The notes under the pieces: generated by a model
What the model saw: the letters and a program-made list of their open reading frames with translations, nothing else
The model's database searches: none
What the model was told of the DNA's origin: nothing
Assembly: GCA_019671005.1 (NCBI GenBank)
Contig: CM033744.1
Span: 2,012,208 to 2,076,207 of the forward strand
DNA: 64,000 nucleotides
Reading direction: 5' to 3'
Origin: Hibiscus mutabilis
Lineage: Eukaryota > Streptophyta > Magnoliopsida > Malvales > Malvaceae
Position numbers and translations under genes: made by a program
In this document: piece by piece, positions 49,608 to 59,635 of the stretch
How positions within the stretch are numbered: position 1 is the stretch's first letter
How the letters are laid out: each line of letters opens with the position of its first letter

Positions 49608-50092
49608 TATACTGTTAAACCTATCAAAATTTTAAACACGAATACAATATGTTTATATATTTAGAATCGTTACATTAAATTTTTTTTATTCTTGTTTAAC
49701 AATGTCCTTAATCTATGTATTTCTCGAGTTTTTGACATTTAATCCTTTTACTTTTGTTTTCTTCTATTCCAATTGGATTTTAATTTTTAAATCAGATTAA
49801 ATTTTAAAAGTTCGAAGAATACAGAAATCAATGACTAATTAGACCTACCTATGGACTTAAAGACCATGGTGTGAAACAAAGGCACTCCCTTTGAAGCTGC
49901 CCCCCACACCAACCAGCCTCTTCCACCAACCATAACGCCCAAGCAAGCTCTCTTTTTGTATTTAATTTTTATATTATGAACTTTATTTATTTGTTGGACC
50001 CAAAAGATAAAAAATAGAAAGCATTTCACATTCCTCTTGGCAACCCCATTCACGAGACCGACGTGCCCTCCCATTCCATTCCATTCCATTCA
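49608..50092. other. Spacer and upstream region of the LBD gene
   Basis: No gene. A (CCATT)n tract lies at about 50070-50090, directly before the LBD TATA box. Confidence 0.45.
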
Positions 50093-50100
50093 CATATAAA
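50093..50100 (+). promoter_or_regulatory. TATA box of the LBD gene
   Basis: 'catataaa' lies about 70 bases before the start codon, followed by a C-rich leader. This suggests that the promoter survives even though the coding region is damaged. Confidence 0.5.
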
Positions 50101-50167
50101 CTCAACCAAGACTCACCACCTTTCCTCATTTGCTCTCTTCAGAACCCAACCCTAAATAGCCCCCGAA

Positions 50168-51238
50168 ATGGCCGAGCCACACTGCCACGGCCTGTCCAAA
50201 GCTACTCGTAGGAAGGGCTCCGGCAAGCGAGCCACAATCCCCATTGAGACCGAGTCGTTGGTGGTAACGGAAGTCTCCCTTGCCCCAGCGGCACCGTGCG
50301 GTGCATGCAAGTTCTTGAGGAGGAAGTGTGTTAGTGGGTGCATTTTCGCTCCCCACTTCGGTTCGGACCAGGGCGCGGCCAAGTTTGCCGCGGTTCACAA
50401 GGTTTTTGGTGCTAGCAATGTTTCTAAGCTTTTGCTTCCCATCCCGGTGAACCAGCGACATGATGCGGTGGTAACGATATCGTATGAAGCTCAGGCCAGG
50501 CTATCACACCCGGTTTACGGTTGCGTCTTGACCATACTTTCTTTACAACAACAGGTTAATCTACACATGCACTACCATATTTTGGTTTCTTCCAAATTTG
50601 TTTTTTTCCTAAATGGAAACCTATTAAATATTGCTGAGCTAAGTTGGTTTTTTTTATGTTAGCAACATTTTTCATACTTGTTCGAAAAGAAACCATATAT
50701 GGACACCGAAGATTCACGTTTTTCTCTATGTTAAAGTTTGTTATAAAATGTTATTCAAATTCAGACGAACCTTAAATATGAATATATTTCTTTAATATTT
50801 AAAATATCATACTATATACTAATGTTGGAATATGCATTAGACACGTTTCAATTATTTGTCCAAAAATGATAAATCTAGATTACATTTTCGCCAAAAATGA
50901 TAAACCAGCTGATCAACAGTCAACTCGCAATGGCGAATGCCCTTCAAAGTTCGCAGCAGTAACAGCAACAAAAGCACCATCACCATCGGCAACAACATGA
51001 ACATCATCTAGCACTGCTTCGACCGGCATACTCGAACAATTCCTCGGCATCCAATAACCTCATAAACATCAGCAATTTTGCCTCCAATTTTGAACTTGTG
51101 GCTGAAACTACTGCACCTAATTCTTCTCAAAGCATGGACCATCTTCAGCTCTCCATGCTGTGCCATGACGATGAGGACGACGAACAAGATAGCCGGATTC
51201 CGCCCATTTTCGCCAACCAAATCATTCATCGTTCATGA
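50168..51238 (+). pseudogene. Class I LOB-domain (LBD) gene, truncated or pseudogenised
   Basis: Exon 1 (50168-50554, 129 codons) encodes an N-terminal basic region and a LOB domain. The zinc-binding C block is C44-X2-C47-X6-C54-X3-C58 and the GAS block starts GASNVSKLL (81-89). LBD proteins are plant-specific DNA-binding regulators of lateral organ and root development. The class I zipper-like coil should begin directly after LSLQQQ. Instead, after the intron, the recognisable frame resumes only at 50909 with LINSQLAMANALQSSQQ, about 13 residues too late, then hits TAA at 50960. Beyond it the frame stays open to TGA at 51236-51238 (QKHHHH, AYSNNSSASNN, MDHLQLSMLC). In the LOB domain, HPVYGC replaces the conserved DPVYGC (H114), and P91 sits where H or N is usual. 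The sequence resembles the LBD18/LBD20 branch; the exact orthologue is uncertain. At best it makes a ~146-aa protein without the coil. Confidence 0.8.
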
Positions 51239-52009
51239 TCTTTATGATATCTAAGCTTCTTACATATATGTTTTTTTCTTTGAAATATATAAACTTATGA
51301 ATTTATTAATTTATAGACATATGCCGTGGAGTTTCTTTTCTATACAATGAGAGATATTTCTATTTTATATTAATCTTATTATACCATATATTCCTCAACC
51401 TATCTATATATATATATATATGCAAAACTCTTAGATGGAGGGGCAAGGTGGTTCGGATGGTGGTAAGGGGGGTTACAGTGGAGATAGGGAGAGCCTGACT
51501 TGATTCTTGGTTTCTCGTTCTTCATCCCGGAGAGAGGTCTGTTTGGGGTGCATGGCTCCTTATAAGGGGCTAGATGAGGTGAGGGCACGTTTCAATTGAA
51601 GAAGACAAGTGTCTTGGTGAGTTGTCGTGGCTCGGGTGTCGATATGGATCACGTGCATCATCATGTGGTCTGGAATAGCATTCGTATGTTGAGTTCGCAA
51701 AAAATCGAGATTAATTGTTTGCACGGTCGTGGTCCGCTAGTGCGTTCGTAGAAAATTGTAATTGGGTGTTTGCGTTGTCGTAGTTTTCTGGTACTAACAA
51801 TATATTATGCCAATTAGCTTATTATATGCCATATTGTAAACCTTAATTATATGATTCCTTTATTTTTATTTTTTGATGATATATGATTCCTTTATGCTGT
51901 GCTATTTTCGAGACTTGTTTTCTTAGAACATTTTAAAAAATTGCATCCGTGCATTCGTATTTCATACTCGTATAAAATTCATGTCTAATTGTTCTCTCTT
52001 TTTTTCGTT
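51239..52009. other. Spacer with a compositional outlier
   Basis: 51430-51800 is markedly richer in G ('ggatggtggtaagggggg', 'gtggctcgggtgtcg') than anything nearby, but carries no recognisable gene. A (TA)n run at 51403-51420 precedes it. Confidence 0.4.
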
Positions 52010-52410
52010 TGAGTAATTATATATTTTAGTATTTGAATTTGGTTTCATGGTGTACTCGTGTTAAAACTTTTTTTGGTCCCAATTCAAAGAAAAAAGCTTT
52101 TTTGGGTCCAATTAGATATATGAAATTGTCTTTAAAGTTCAATTTGGTTCTAATTTTTTTGTCTAATTAAGTACCTGATCTTAGCTTTTATGTTCAAATT
52201 AGTACATGAATTTTGCTTCATGGTTCAAATTGGTTCAAATAAGCCATTTATTATAAGTACTAATTTAGACCAAAAGATAAAATTCAGGTATCGATTTGAA
52301 CCCATAAAGCAAGTTCAGATACTTAATTAGACAAAAAAAAAGTTTAAATACCAAATTGCATCTTAAAATTAAGTTCAAGTGCCAAAGTCCAAAAAGTATA
52401 TATTTACCCC
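52010..52410. mobile_element. Long inverted-repeat element
   Basis: 'atatattttagtatttgaat' is mirrored near 52400 ('aaaaagtatatatttaccc'). Phrases such as 'aattaagtacctgatcttag' pair with 'agttcagatacttaatt'. Non-coding. Confidence 0.55.
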
Positions 52411-52589
52411 TTCCGTTTAATGTTTGCCTACAACTTCAAAGGGTTAAACTCAATCCTGGGCCGGCCCATGCCTGCAATAATGTGCTTGGGTAAGTTCATT
52501 CTTGATTAAATCTTATTTGTCATCATTTTAAGGGCGCTTGTGAATTTATTTTTCACTGATGATTATATTAAAGATTATTATTTTATATA

Positions 52590-53275
52590 CTGGCAGTGAA
52601 AAATAAAGTTTCTATAAGCGGGGCTATTAAGGGGTTTAGAGTTTTGGTTTAGAGTTTAGAGGTTAAGGGTTTTGATTGTGGGGTTTAGAGTTCTGGTTTA
52701 GAGTTTAGAGGTTAGGAGTTTTGATTGTGGGGTTTAGAATTTAGGATTTATGGTTAGAATTTAAGGTTTAGGATTTATGATTTAGGGTTCGTGGTTATAT
52801 TTTTAGGTTTTTAAGGTTAGAAATTTAGATTTTAAATTTATGCTTGAAAATAGGCATGCTTGTGTAAATTTTTTTACACTGGCAGTGTATCAAATATTAA
52901 TCCTTATATTAAATGGATTTATATCTAATATACTGACGGTGGAAACTTTTAGTTTAGGGACTTAGTTTAGGGTGTAGGGTTTAGGGGTTTAGGTGTACGA
53001 GTTTAGAATTTAGGGGTAATGGTTAGAATTTAAGGGTTAGGGTTAGGTTTTAGGGTTTAGAGATAAAATTTAGGTTTTAAGATAATATGTTGAGGATTTA
53101 GGTTTTAACTTGTAAACTCTAAATTATAGCTCTAAACCCTAAATTCTATTCACAATCCTTAAATTTTAAGCTACTAAAACTAAACCCTTAAACCCTACCC
53201 CTAAACTAAGACACTAAACCCTAAAACTAAGACGTTTGTGGAAACTTTACCAGTTTATCAAATAATTATCTATAT
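52590..53275 (-). repeat. Two CCCTAAA-core family copies in tandem
   Basis: 52590-52905 has TTTAGAG/TTTAGGG units and ends 'cactggcagtgtatcaaata'. 52915-53275 has TTTAGGG units first and then CCCTAAA units, as if two half-copies were joined head to head. Both start with 'atactg(g/a)cggtg(g)aaa'-like ends. Confidence 0.65.
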
Positions 53276-53377
53276 TAAATAATAATTTTTTATGTATAAA
53301 TTTAGATACATCGTTTTGTTCTAATTGAATTATTTTTTTATATATAACACCATATTGGATGCCATTATATGTACTTT

Positions 53378-54166
53378 GGCTTAAGTGGCAAATAAGTTTC
53401 CAAACTATACCTTTATTTTAAATAGGTGCCTAAAGTATTTTTCTGACCAAATAGGTACTAAATGTTTTCAACGTTACTCAAATAGGTACTCGTCGTCAAT
53501 GCCGGTTAGTTTTCACCGTTAACTGACACGTGTCAGCTTCTTAAACTTCGAACTTATATTTTAAAATAAATAAAAATTAATAAAATAAAATATTTTCTTT
53601 ATTTCACAAAATAGCCTTAAAATTTGAATTCCCTAACACCCAAAACCCAAATCTCGATTTAACCTGATTTCGCCGCCGATTGCCACGCCGTCGCCTACCA
53701 CATCCTTCGCCGGACCATCACGACCATTTACCCCACCACCTCACTGCTGGAAATCGATCGACACCGTGCAAAATGCCAAAATTGTAGAATAATTCGCAAC
53801 GAACGACGGCATAACGGACGATGAACGATGTGTGAGTCGCTTGGCGAGGGGAAGACGCTTCAGTCCGTTACTGAAATCGCAACCAACGTTAGTGGTAGTG
53901 GCAGGATTTGGGGACTATTTTGGGATTATTTGAAAATGTTAGGATATTTTAAAAATTTTGATTTATTTAAAAAAATTCAAAAAATGTTTAATACTGCCAC
54001 ATGTCATGTTTTTATTGGCTAATGAGATTTTTTTAACTGACAGTCACATCGGGCACCTATTTGAGTAACGTTGAAAATGTTAGGCACCTGTTTGGCCCAA
54101 AAAATACTTTAGGCACCTATCTAGAAAAAAAGGGTATAGTTTGGGCACTTATTTGCCACTTAAGCC
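53378..54166. mobile_element. MULE-type element, 789 bp, perfect 9-10-bp TSD, captured-looking interior
   Basis: Ends 'ggcttaagtggcaaataag' and 'cttatttgccacttaagcc'. The flanks 53368-53377 and 54167-54176 are identical ('tatgtacttt'). The interior 53620-53900 is GC-richer ('cgccgccgattgccacgccg') and resembles a captured gene 5' segment. Termini match those at 13169 and 43316. Confidence 0.88.
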
Positions 54167-54202
54167 TATGTACTTTTAATTTGCTTTGTGACTTTGGAAT
54201 AA

Positions 54203-54415
54203 AACAAGAGTTATGTTTTGGTACACTAGTTGTGTAAAAAATATTACACAAACCCTCTTATAAAATTTAAAACCTAAATCACAAACCCTGACGCACTAAA
54301 ACTTAAACCCTAAACTCTAAATTCTAACCACAAACCTTAAATTATATACCCTACACACTAAACCCTAAACCCTAAAATTAAAGGCTTTATAAACTTGTGT
54401 ATCAAAATATTTTCC
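54203..54415 (+). repeat. CCCTAAA-core family copy
   Basis: 'agttatgttttggtacacta' and 'acacaaaccctcttataaaa' lead into CCCTAAA units (54290-54385), then 'aaacttgtgtatcaaaatat'. Confidence 0.8.
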
Positions 54416-54726
54416 ATAAAACAAACCAAAACCTCATACTCATATTAGTTCAAGAGCCACTTTCATAGTAGCTAACTTTTATTTACGTCAAATTATGTTC
54501 CAACAACAAACTTTGCAAGAAAGCGTAATTACTAGGATGGTTATTACATACTCTTGTAATTTACAAAAAGTTCTATGTAGGTTTGATTGGCAAACTGTAA
54601 TTATGCACAATGAAATCAATTAATTAAAAAATTGATAAAAATATTAGAAGTTATTATGACTAATTGTGCGTATAATTCTCTTGATCGCAGTCACTAATAA
54701 AAATTAAAAAATACAATTCGAAAGGA

Positions 54727-54946
54727 TATGATCCGATTATATAGTGTAAAAGTTTTTAAGATTTACTTGTTTTTTGGATGTTGGATTGGTGAAATGGATG
54801 AGTGAGATTAACAGTAGAATATGCGACGGTTATCACTTGGAAAAAAGTAAAGAGTTAATCTCAGTCATCCATTTCTCCCATCCAACGATCCAAAAAACGT
54901 GTAAAACTTAAAAACTTTTACACTGTGTAAGTGGATCCTAACCCCA
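54727..54946. mobile_element. Stem-loop MITE, family copy 3
   Basis: Inverted arms 'gtgtaaaagtttttaagatt' and 'taaaaacttttacactgtg'. The right end 'gtaagtggatcctaacccc' is the inverse of the left end of the 15005 copy, linking the family. Confidence 0.8.
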
Positions 54947-56104
54947 ATTGAAATACTCCAATTATATTCAATTCATGTAGTATCTATTAATTATAATAAT
55001 TATCCATATATATATAATTACTAACAACTACATTTCATGGCCAGCTATTCACTTCTTAATGATAATACCAATGGCAAGAGAAATAGTCCTTGCAATCGAC
55101 AATAAAAACCTTGACTCAAACAAAACAAATACTATCAATTACACTTAATTATAATTATCAAATAATTTTTTAAACACATCATATGTCTTATTTTACATAA
55201 AAGAATAACATAGCTTTCACTCACTCACCCCCTACTACATTGCTTCTCTAAAAAAAATCATTCTCCAAATCAATAAATAATGTTCAGTTCATACACTTAC
55301 CAAGACATCCACCCACCTACCCTTAAACCTTGTATAATTCATTAAAGATATTTAAATAAAAGGAAAATTAGAAAAAATAAAATTTGAGAAGTTATCCCTT
55401 CTAGTTTGATTTGTTAAAATTTGATCCTTCTACTTAATAAAATAGAGAAAATAGTCCGATTATTGAAACTTGAACGGTTGATATTTGTTGATTCATTGCA
55501 TATAAATTCTTGAGTTTGTTATTTTTGTTAAAGCTCCTTACATTTAAATTATTACACTTATGTTTTCCACGTTAATGTTTTAATTGCAAGGTTTAGTAAC
55601 TATGTGTAAGTTGTGAACTTAGTCATTTGTGTTATAATTTAGTCATTTTTAGTCTTTTTGTTTTCTAAAATTTTAAATTTTAATCATAATACATAATAAC
55701 GGTTAAATTTGATAAAATAAAATTATTCTAGTAGCCCTTAAATTACTGTTCTACAATTAAATCATTTTATGTTATTGTAATTTAGTCATGTTATTCACAT
55801 ATATTTTGATTTAAGACCGAATTTCAAAATTCGAAAGAATAAAAAATGACAATATGACTAAATTAGAATATAAATACTAAATCGTAACTTATGCATGGTA
55901 CATGGACAAATGGAAGAATTTGATCGAAAAATCAGATCCGGTCTTTAAGCCTTAATTTGGAGAAATTATTTTATAGACCCGGTTCATCACGTTATCTATA
56001 GTCTTCAATCACTAAAAATCAGCCAATGTAAAATCACCCACTTCCTATTTACGCGGCATAAAAAAGTGAAGATTTATCATTGAAAAGTCATTATACATAT
56101 AGCA
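54947..56104. other. AT-rich spacer
   Basis: No gene. 55370-55930 has loosely mirrored phrases that suggest a decayed inverted-repeat element, but no termini. Confidence 0.4.
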
Positions 56105-56470
56105 AATCACCATTTACATATAGGGATAAACAAGAACTTGCCATCTGGGATGACACTTGTATCTTCAAATTTTCAAATCTTTAATTGAAATTCAGAAGGA
56201 CATCTCATTATGGACTTCAAAACGATCGGGTCTACATTTAATAAAATTTACTTAATAATTGATAAAAGAAATTAATTTAATTCAAATTATAAAATTTTTG
56301 ACACCAGAATTATTTTAACATTTAATGCTAACATACACGGTTACTTTTACGATTACAATAAAAAAATAAAACTTCTAGTATCATAAAAATGAGCATACAT
56401 TGCTCAGAAGCCCAATTACAATAATTATTATGCAAAAAAGAAAATTTATAATAGATATGTAAAAACATAT
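56105..56470. repeat. Segmental direct repeat, copy 1 (pairs with 58443-58800)
   Basis: Shared landmarks are 'gataaacaagaacttgccat', 'atggacttcaaaacga', 'atttaatgctaacatacac' and 'caattacaataattattatg'. Each copy is immediately followed by a TRIM element. Confidence 0.85.
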
Positions 56471-56971
56471 CGTCACGCCTGTGAAGAGACAGAGATAATA
56501 ATTCCACATCGGAAAGAAAAAAAGAGGTCTTGGGATATATAAGTGGTGACACTACACATCCTATTAGACATGTTTTTGAAAAGTGGGTAATGACCCCGTG
56601 ACAAATGGTATCAAAACGACCTTTTGATTACCTGGTTTCACGCCGAGCGCCCATGATTAGGGTAGGCGAGGTGGGCAACTATGATAATTGGCCCATCATG
56701 AGTGCGATTAACTCATGACGAGGGCATCACGAGGTTGAGTGGGGAATAATAATTCCACATCAGAAAGGAAAAAATAATCTTGAGATATATAAGTGGTGGC
56801 GTTGTACATCCTAGTATATATGTTTTTTGGGAGGTGGGTAATGACCTCATGACAAATGGTATCAGAGCGACTCTTTAACTACTTAATTTAATGTCGAATG
56901 CCTATGAGTGGGGTAGGCATGGTGGACAATTGTGATTATTGGTCCATCATGAATGCTTTTTAACTCGTGAC
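56471..56971 (+). mobile_element. TRIM retrotransposon (miniature LTR element), two LTRs
   Basis: LTR1 is 56471-56603 (133 bp, ending 'cgtgaca'). A primer-binding site for initiator tRNA-Met follows at 56605-56618. The ~130-bp interior ends in a purine tract 'gagtggggaa' (56737-56746). LTR2 runs to 56853, shortened at its 5' edge, and is again followed by an intact site 'tggtatcagagc' and a second interior. The LTR-interior-LTR-interior order suggests recombination between copies. It encodes no protein. Confidence 0.8.
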
Positions 56972-56973
56972 AA

Positions 56974-57360
56974 TTAGGAGTAATTGCCCCACCTCACTCC
57001 ACATTCCTCCATCACTACATTCATCCCGACAGAATCATTATCTTTGAACTTATAGTGTCCAACTTTGTAAACAAAATTAAAAACTTCAACATAGTTGTAT
57101 ATGGTTCCAAGGAAATTAATTTTCGCAAGAGTTGAAAAGTTTAATACTGATTTAGGAACATAAAAATTGTTTATCGCACGATCATCAAATTTGACGACAT
57201 TGACACAGAGTTCAGACATTAAGACAAAATTTGAGAGTAGAACCTTGGTTTTTGAATGAGGAATCAGGCATGAATTACCCTTCTACAGTTGATGGTAAGG
57301 AACAATTGATGGTCAATTGAAATGCTGTAGTGTGTTGAAGAGTGGCAAAGACACTGACGC
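56974..57360 (-). pseudogene. NSF N-domain-like fragment, copy 2
   Basis: The reverse strand from 57219 encodes PKSVLNFSTLAKINFLGT, VEVFNFVYKVGHYKFKD and SVGMNVVMEECGVR. These align with KSIVDFSTSAKINF and VAMNLTQMECLRISEG of the pseudogene at 1681-2000, and therefore probably with the NSF N domain. No later NSF exons follow. The segment recurs at 61180-61512. Homology to the 1.7-kb copy is clear; the NSF identity is an inference through that copy. Confidence 0.5.
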
Positions 57361-57649
57361 GATTCACTGAGGGTGACTGGTATGCAAATGTGAGAGGCGG
57401 CTGACTCTTTAGGGTTTTAAAGTGGTTGCGGTGTATAGGATAAAGACGCGAGGTTGGTGAACGGACGGTGCAGAAAGTGAATTCAAAGTGCAAAACAATG
57501 AAAGGCAAAACCCGAGACAGAACAAACAATGTCTAATCGGAGTTAACGACGGTTTGAGGGAGAGACAAAGTCGACGAATAAAGATTTTAGGAGATGCATT
57601 TATGTTTAGTTCCTGGCAAGCATCCTAACTATAACTTAAATTTGTGCAG

Positions 57650-57900
57650 AGAAAAGATATGATCGAGTATTTTGGTGAGCAGTTGTCTAGTTTTGCTTTC
57701 ACAGTTAACGGGTGGGTGCAATCTTACGGATCTCGCTATGTCAAGCCACCAATCATCCATGGTGATGTTTGCCGTCCCAAGCTAATAACTGTTTTTTGGT
57801 TATCGACTACCTAAAGCATGATTCGACGCTCGATGAAGGAAATGCTTACTGGTCCCGTTACCATTCTTAAATTGTCTTTTGTCAGAAATGATCAGCCCAG
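57650..57900 (+). pseudogene. Orphan exon of cobalamin-independent methionine synthase (MetE)
   Basis: One exon encodes MIEYFGEQLSSFAFTVNGWV, QSYGSRYVKPPIIHGDVCRP and MLTGPVTILKLSFVRNDQPR. These match the C-terminal catalytic region of plant 5-methyltetrahydropteroyltriglutamate-homocysteine methyltransferase, which makes methionine from homocysteine. It is flanked by an intact acceptor (tttgtgcag, 57641-57649) and donor (gtatgt from 57901). TAA at 57812-57814 replaces the glutamine expected in the family's 'AQSM' stretch, and LKLSF replaces LNWSF. No neighbouring MetE exons are visible, so this is a transposed or captured genomic fragment. It is not a processed copy. Confidence 0.85.
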
Positions 57901-58442
57901 GTATGTCCAAGAAAGCCTATAAGCAAAATCTTTTCACATATTTATACTTTCTTCAAGTGCAAAAAAGCATCTAGAAAGATTCAGAAATGCATAAAAATAA
58001 AAAAAGATTAATTATTATTTTTTATATAGAATTAGAAAATAATAAAGGAAATACAACATACAATGTTAACAGCACAAAACTTGTAATCTAATCCAATACT
58101 AGCTGCCATAGAGCTTTTACCAATATTTGACATCAACATTAAAATCAATTAAGTTAAAAAAAGAATTTAAAAGAAATTCAAGAATTAGAAGTAGTTTTAT
58201 TACTCACTTGCCACGAGAGCCTTCTAAAAGAAGGCTAATAGAACATCACATGTTGCAGTGAAAGTCTTCAACCAATTGCTTTAGAGTTAGATAAATTTCC
58301 CTATCTTATATTTTTCAAAATTTTTCATGATAAATTTATTATACTATACAAATAGCAAATAACCATTTTAATAACAAATTAATAACTTAATCTTCTACAT
58401 TTTAATAAAAAAATAAAAAATTAAATATCAAATTGATCAAGA
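57901..58442. other. AT-rich spacer
   Basis: No MetE exon continues here and no gene is recognised. Confidence 0.45.
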
Positions 58443-58800
58443 TTTACATCTAAGGATAAACAAGAGCTTGTCATCTGTGATTACACTTGTATCTTCAAAA
58501 TTTCAAATCTTACGTGGAAATTCCGGAAGGACATCTTAATATGGACTTCAAAACGACCGAGCCTACATTTAATAAAAACTTACTTAACAATTAATAAATG
58601 GAATTAATTCAATTCAAATTATAAAATTTGTGACAATAGAATTATTAAAACATTAAATGCTAACATACATGAATACTTTTACGATTATAATAAAAAATAA
58701 AATTTCTAATATCATAAAAATTAGCATACGTTACTCAAAAGCTCAATTACAATAATTATTATGCAAAAAAAGAAAATAAAATTAACAATTGATACGTATG
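58443..58800. repeat. Segmental direct repeat, copy 2 (pairs with 56105-56470)
   Basis: It shares the landmarks of copy 1 in the same order and orientation, with scattered substitutions that imply a moderately old duplication. Confidence 0.85.
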
Positions 58801-58802
58801 AA

Positions 58803-59093
58803 TATATTATCACGGGACCATTACCCTCACAAGCTCCATGGCTATTCTCCCCCACTTAACCACACCTGTGATAGCTATAGTCACGGTATTTCACCCTGCC
58901 TACCCCACTTATGGACACTCAACATGAAATCAGACAGTTAAAGGGCGCTCTGATACCATTTGTCACAGAATTATTACCATCTTCTTAATAGACATATTTG
59001 ATAGGATGTGCAGCGCCATCGCTTATATATCATAAGACTTTCTATTTTCTTTCTGATATGGGATTATTATCCTCGTCTCTTCCAAGCGTGACA
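58803..59093 (-). mobile_element. TRIM retrotransposon, reverse orientation, 3' LTR reduced
   Basis: On the reverse strand the LTR runs 59093-58961 (133 bp, 'tgtcacg' to 'tgtgaca'), followed by the exact initiator-tRNA-Met primer site (58958-58947, 'tggtatcagagc'), an interior, a purine tract 'agtgggggagaa', and only the last part of a 3' LTR. Same family and LTR length as 56471-56971. Confidence 0.8.
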
Positions 59094-59635
59094 ATATAAA
59101 ACCAATAACAACTGATTTAATAATTTATTAATCATACCATAGTTAATAGCTGATTTAGCAAGATAATCGTACATCAAAAATACAAAAACAAAAGAAAACC
59201 AATGACAGCTTTTAAGGACTCTTCACTACTGATTCGTCTTAAAAATTTTCAATTTCGGACCAAAATATAATACAAAATAGTACCTATAATTTATAGCAAC
59301 ATCAACCAAGCATATAAATATAATTATTAAAAGTTATCAAAAAATAATAATGCATGAATATAATTTAAACGAGGAAAAATATTTACCCAACAATCGAATC
59401 AAGTTCGTCAAATACAATTACATGTATTATACTGGATTTTCTTAAAAAATATTGATATATTATTACTTAATAAAAAATAATTTTATATAAACGCACACGA
59501 TTTTAGTTTTTGTATCATGCGTTTCAAAGTTGATTATAGCATCTTCAAATATATCCCGAATTGCTCGCTCGGACTTTCCAACGTATTTTGTCACATACTA
59601 AAAATCTAACCACCTAAATTTTAAACTTGTCTTGA
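59094..59635. other. AT-rich spacer
   Basis: No gene seen. Confidence 0.4.

Noticed and set aside
50126..50461. Long reverse-strand open frames across LBD exon 1
   Set aside because: They are shadows of the GC-richer LOB exon on the opposite strand and match nothing.
50555..50662. Continuation of the LBD frame beyond LSLQQQ to a 164-residue protein
   Set aside because: This reads into the intron after a good donor site (CAG|gttaat), and the tail is unlike any LBD C terminus.
15228..54415. Interstitial true telomere or chromosome-end sequence
   Set aside because: The CCCTAAA-like units are irregular and are bounded by conserved non-telomeric ends in many separate places, so a dispersed repeat family explains them better.
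57275..57529. Reverse-strand 84-codon frame next to the NSF-like fragment
   Set aside because: It may extend the duplicated segment, but I see no domain, and a serine/proline-rich leader-like composition alone is not evidence of a gene.
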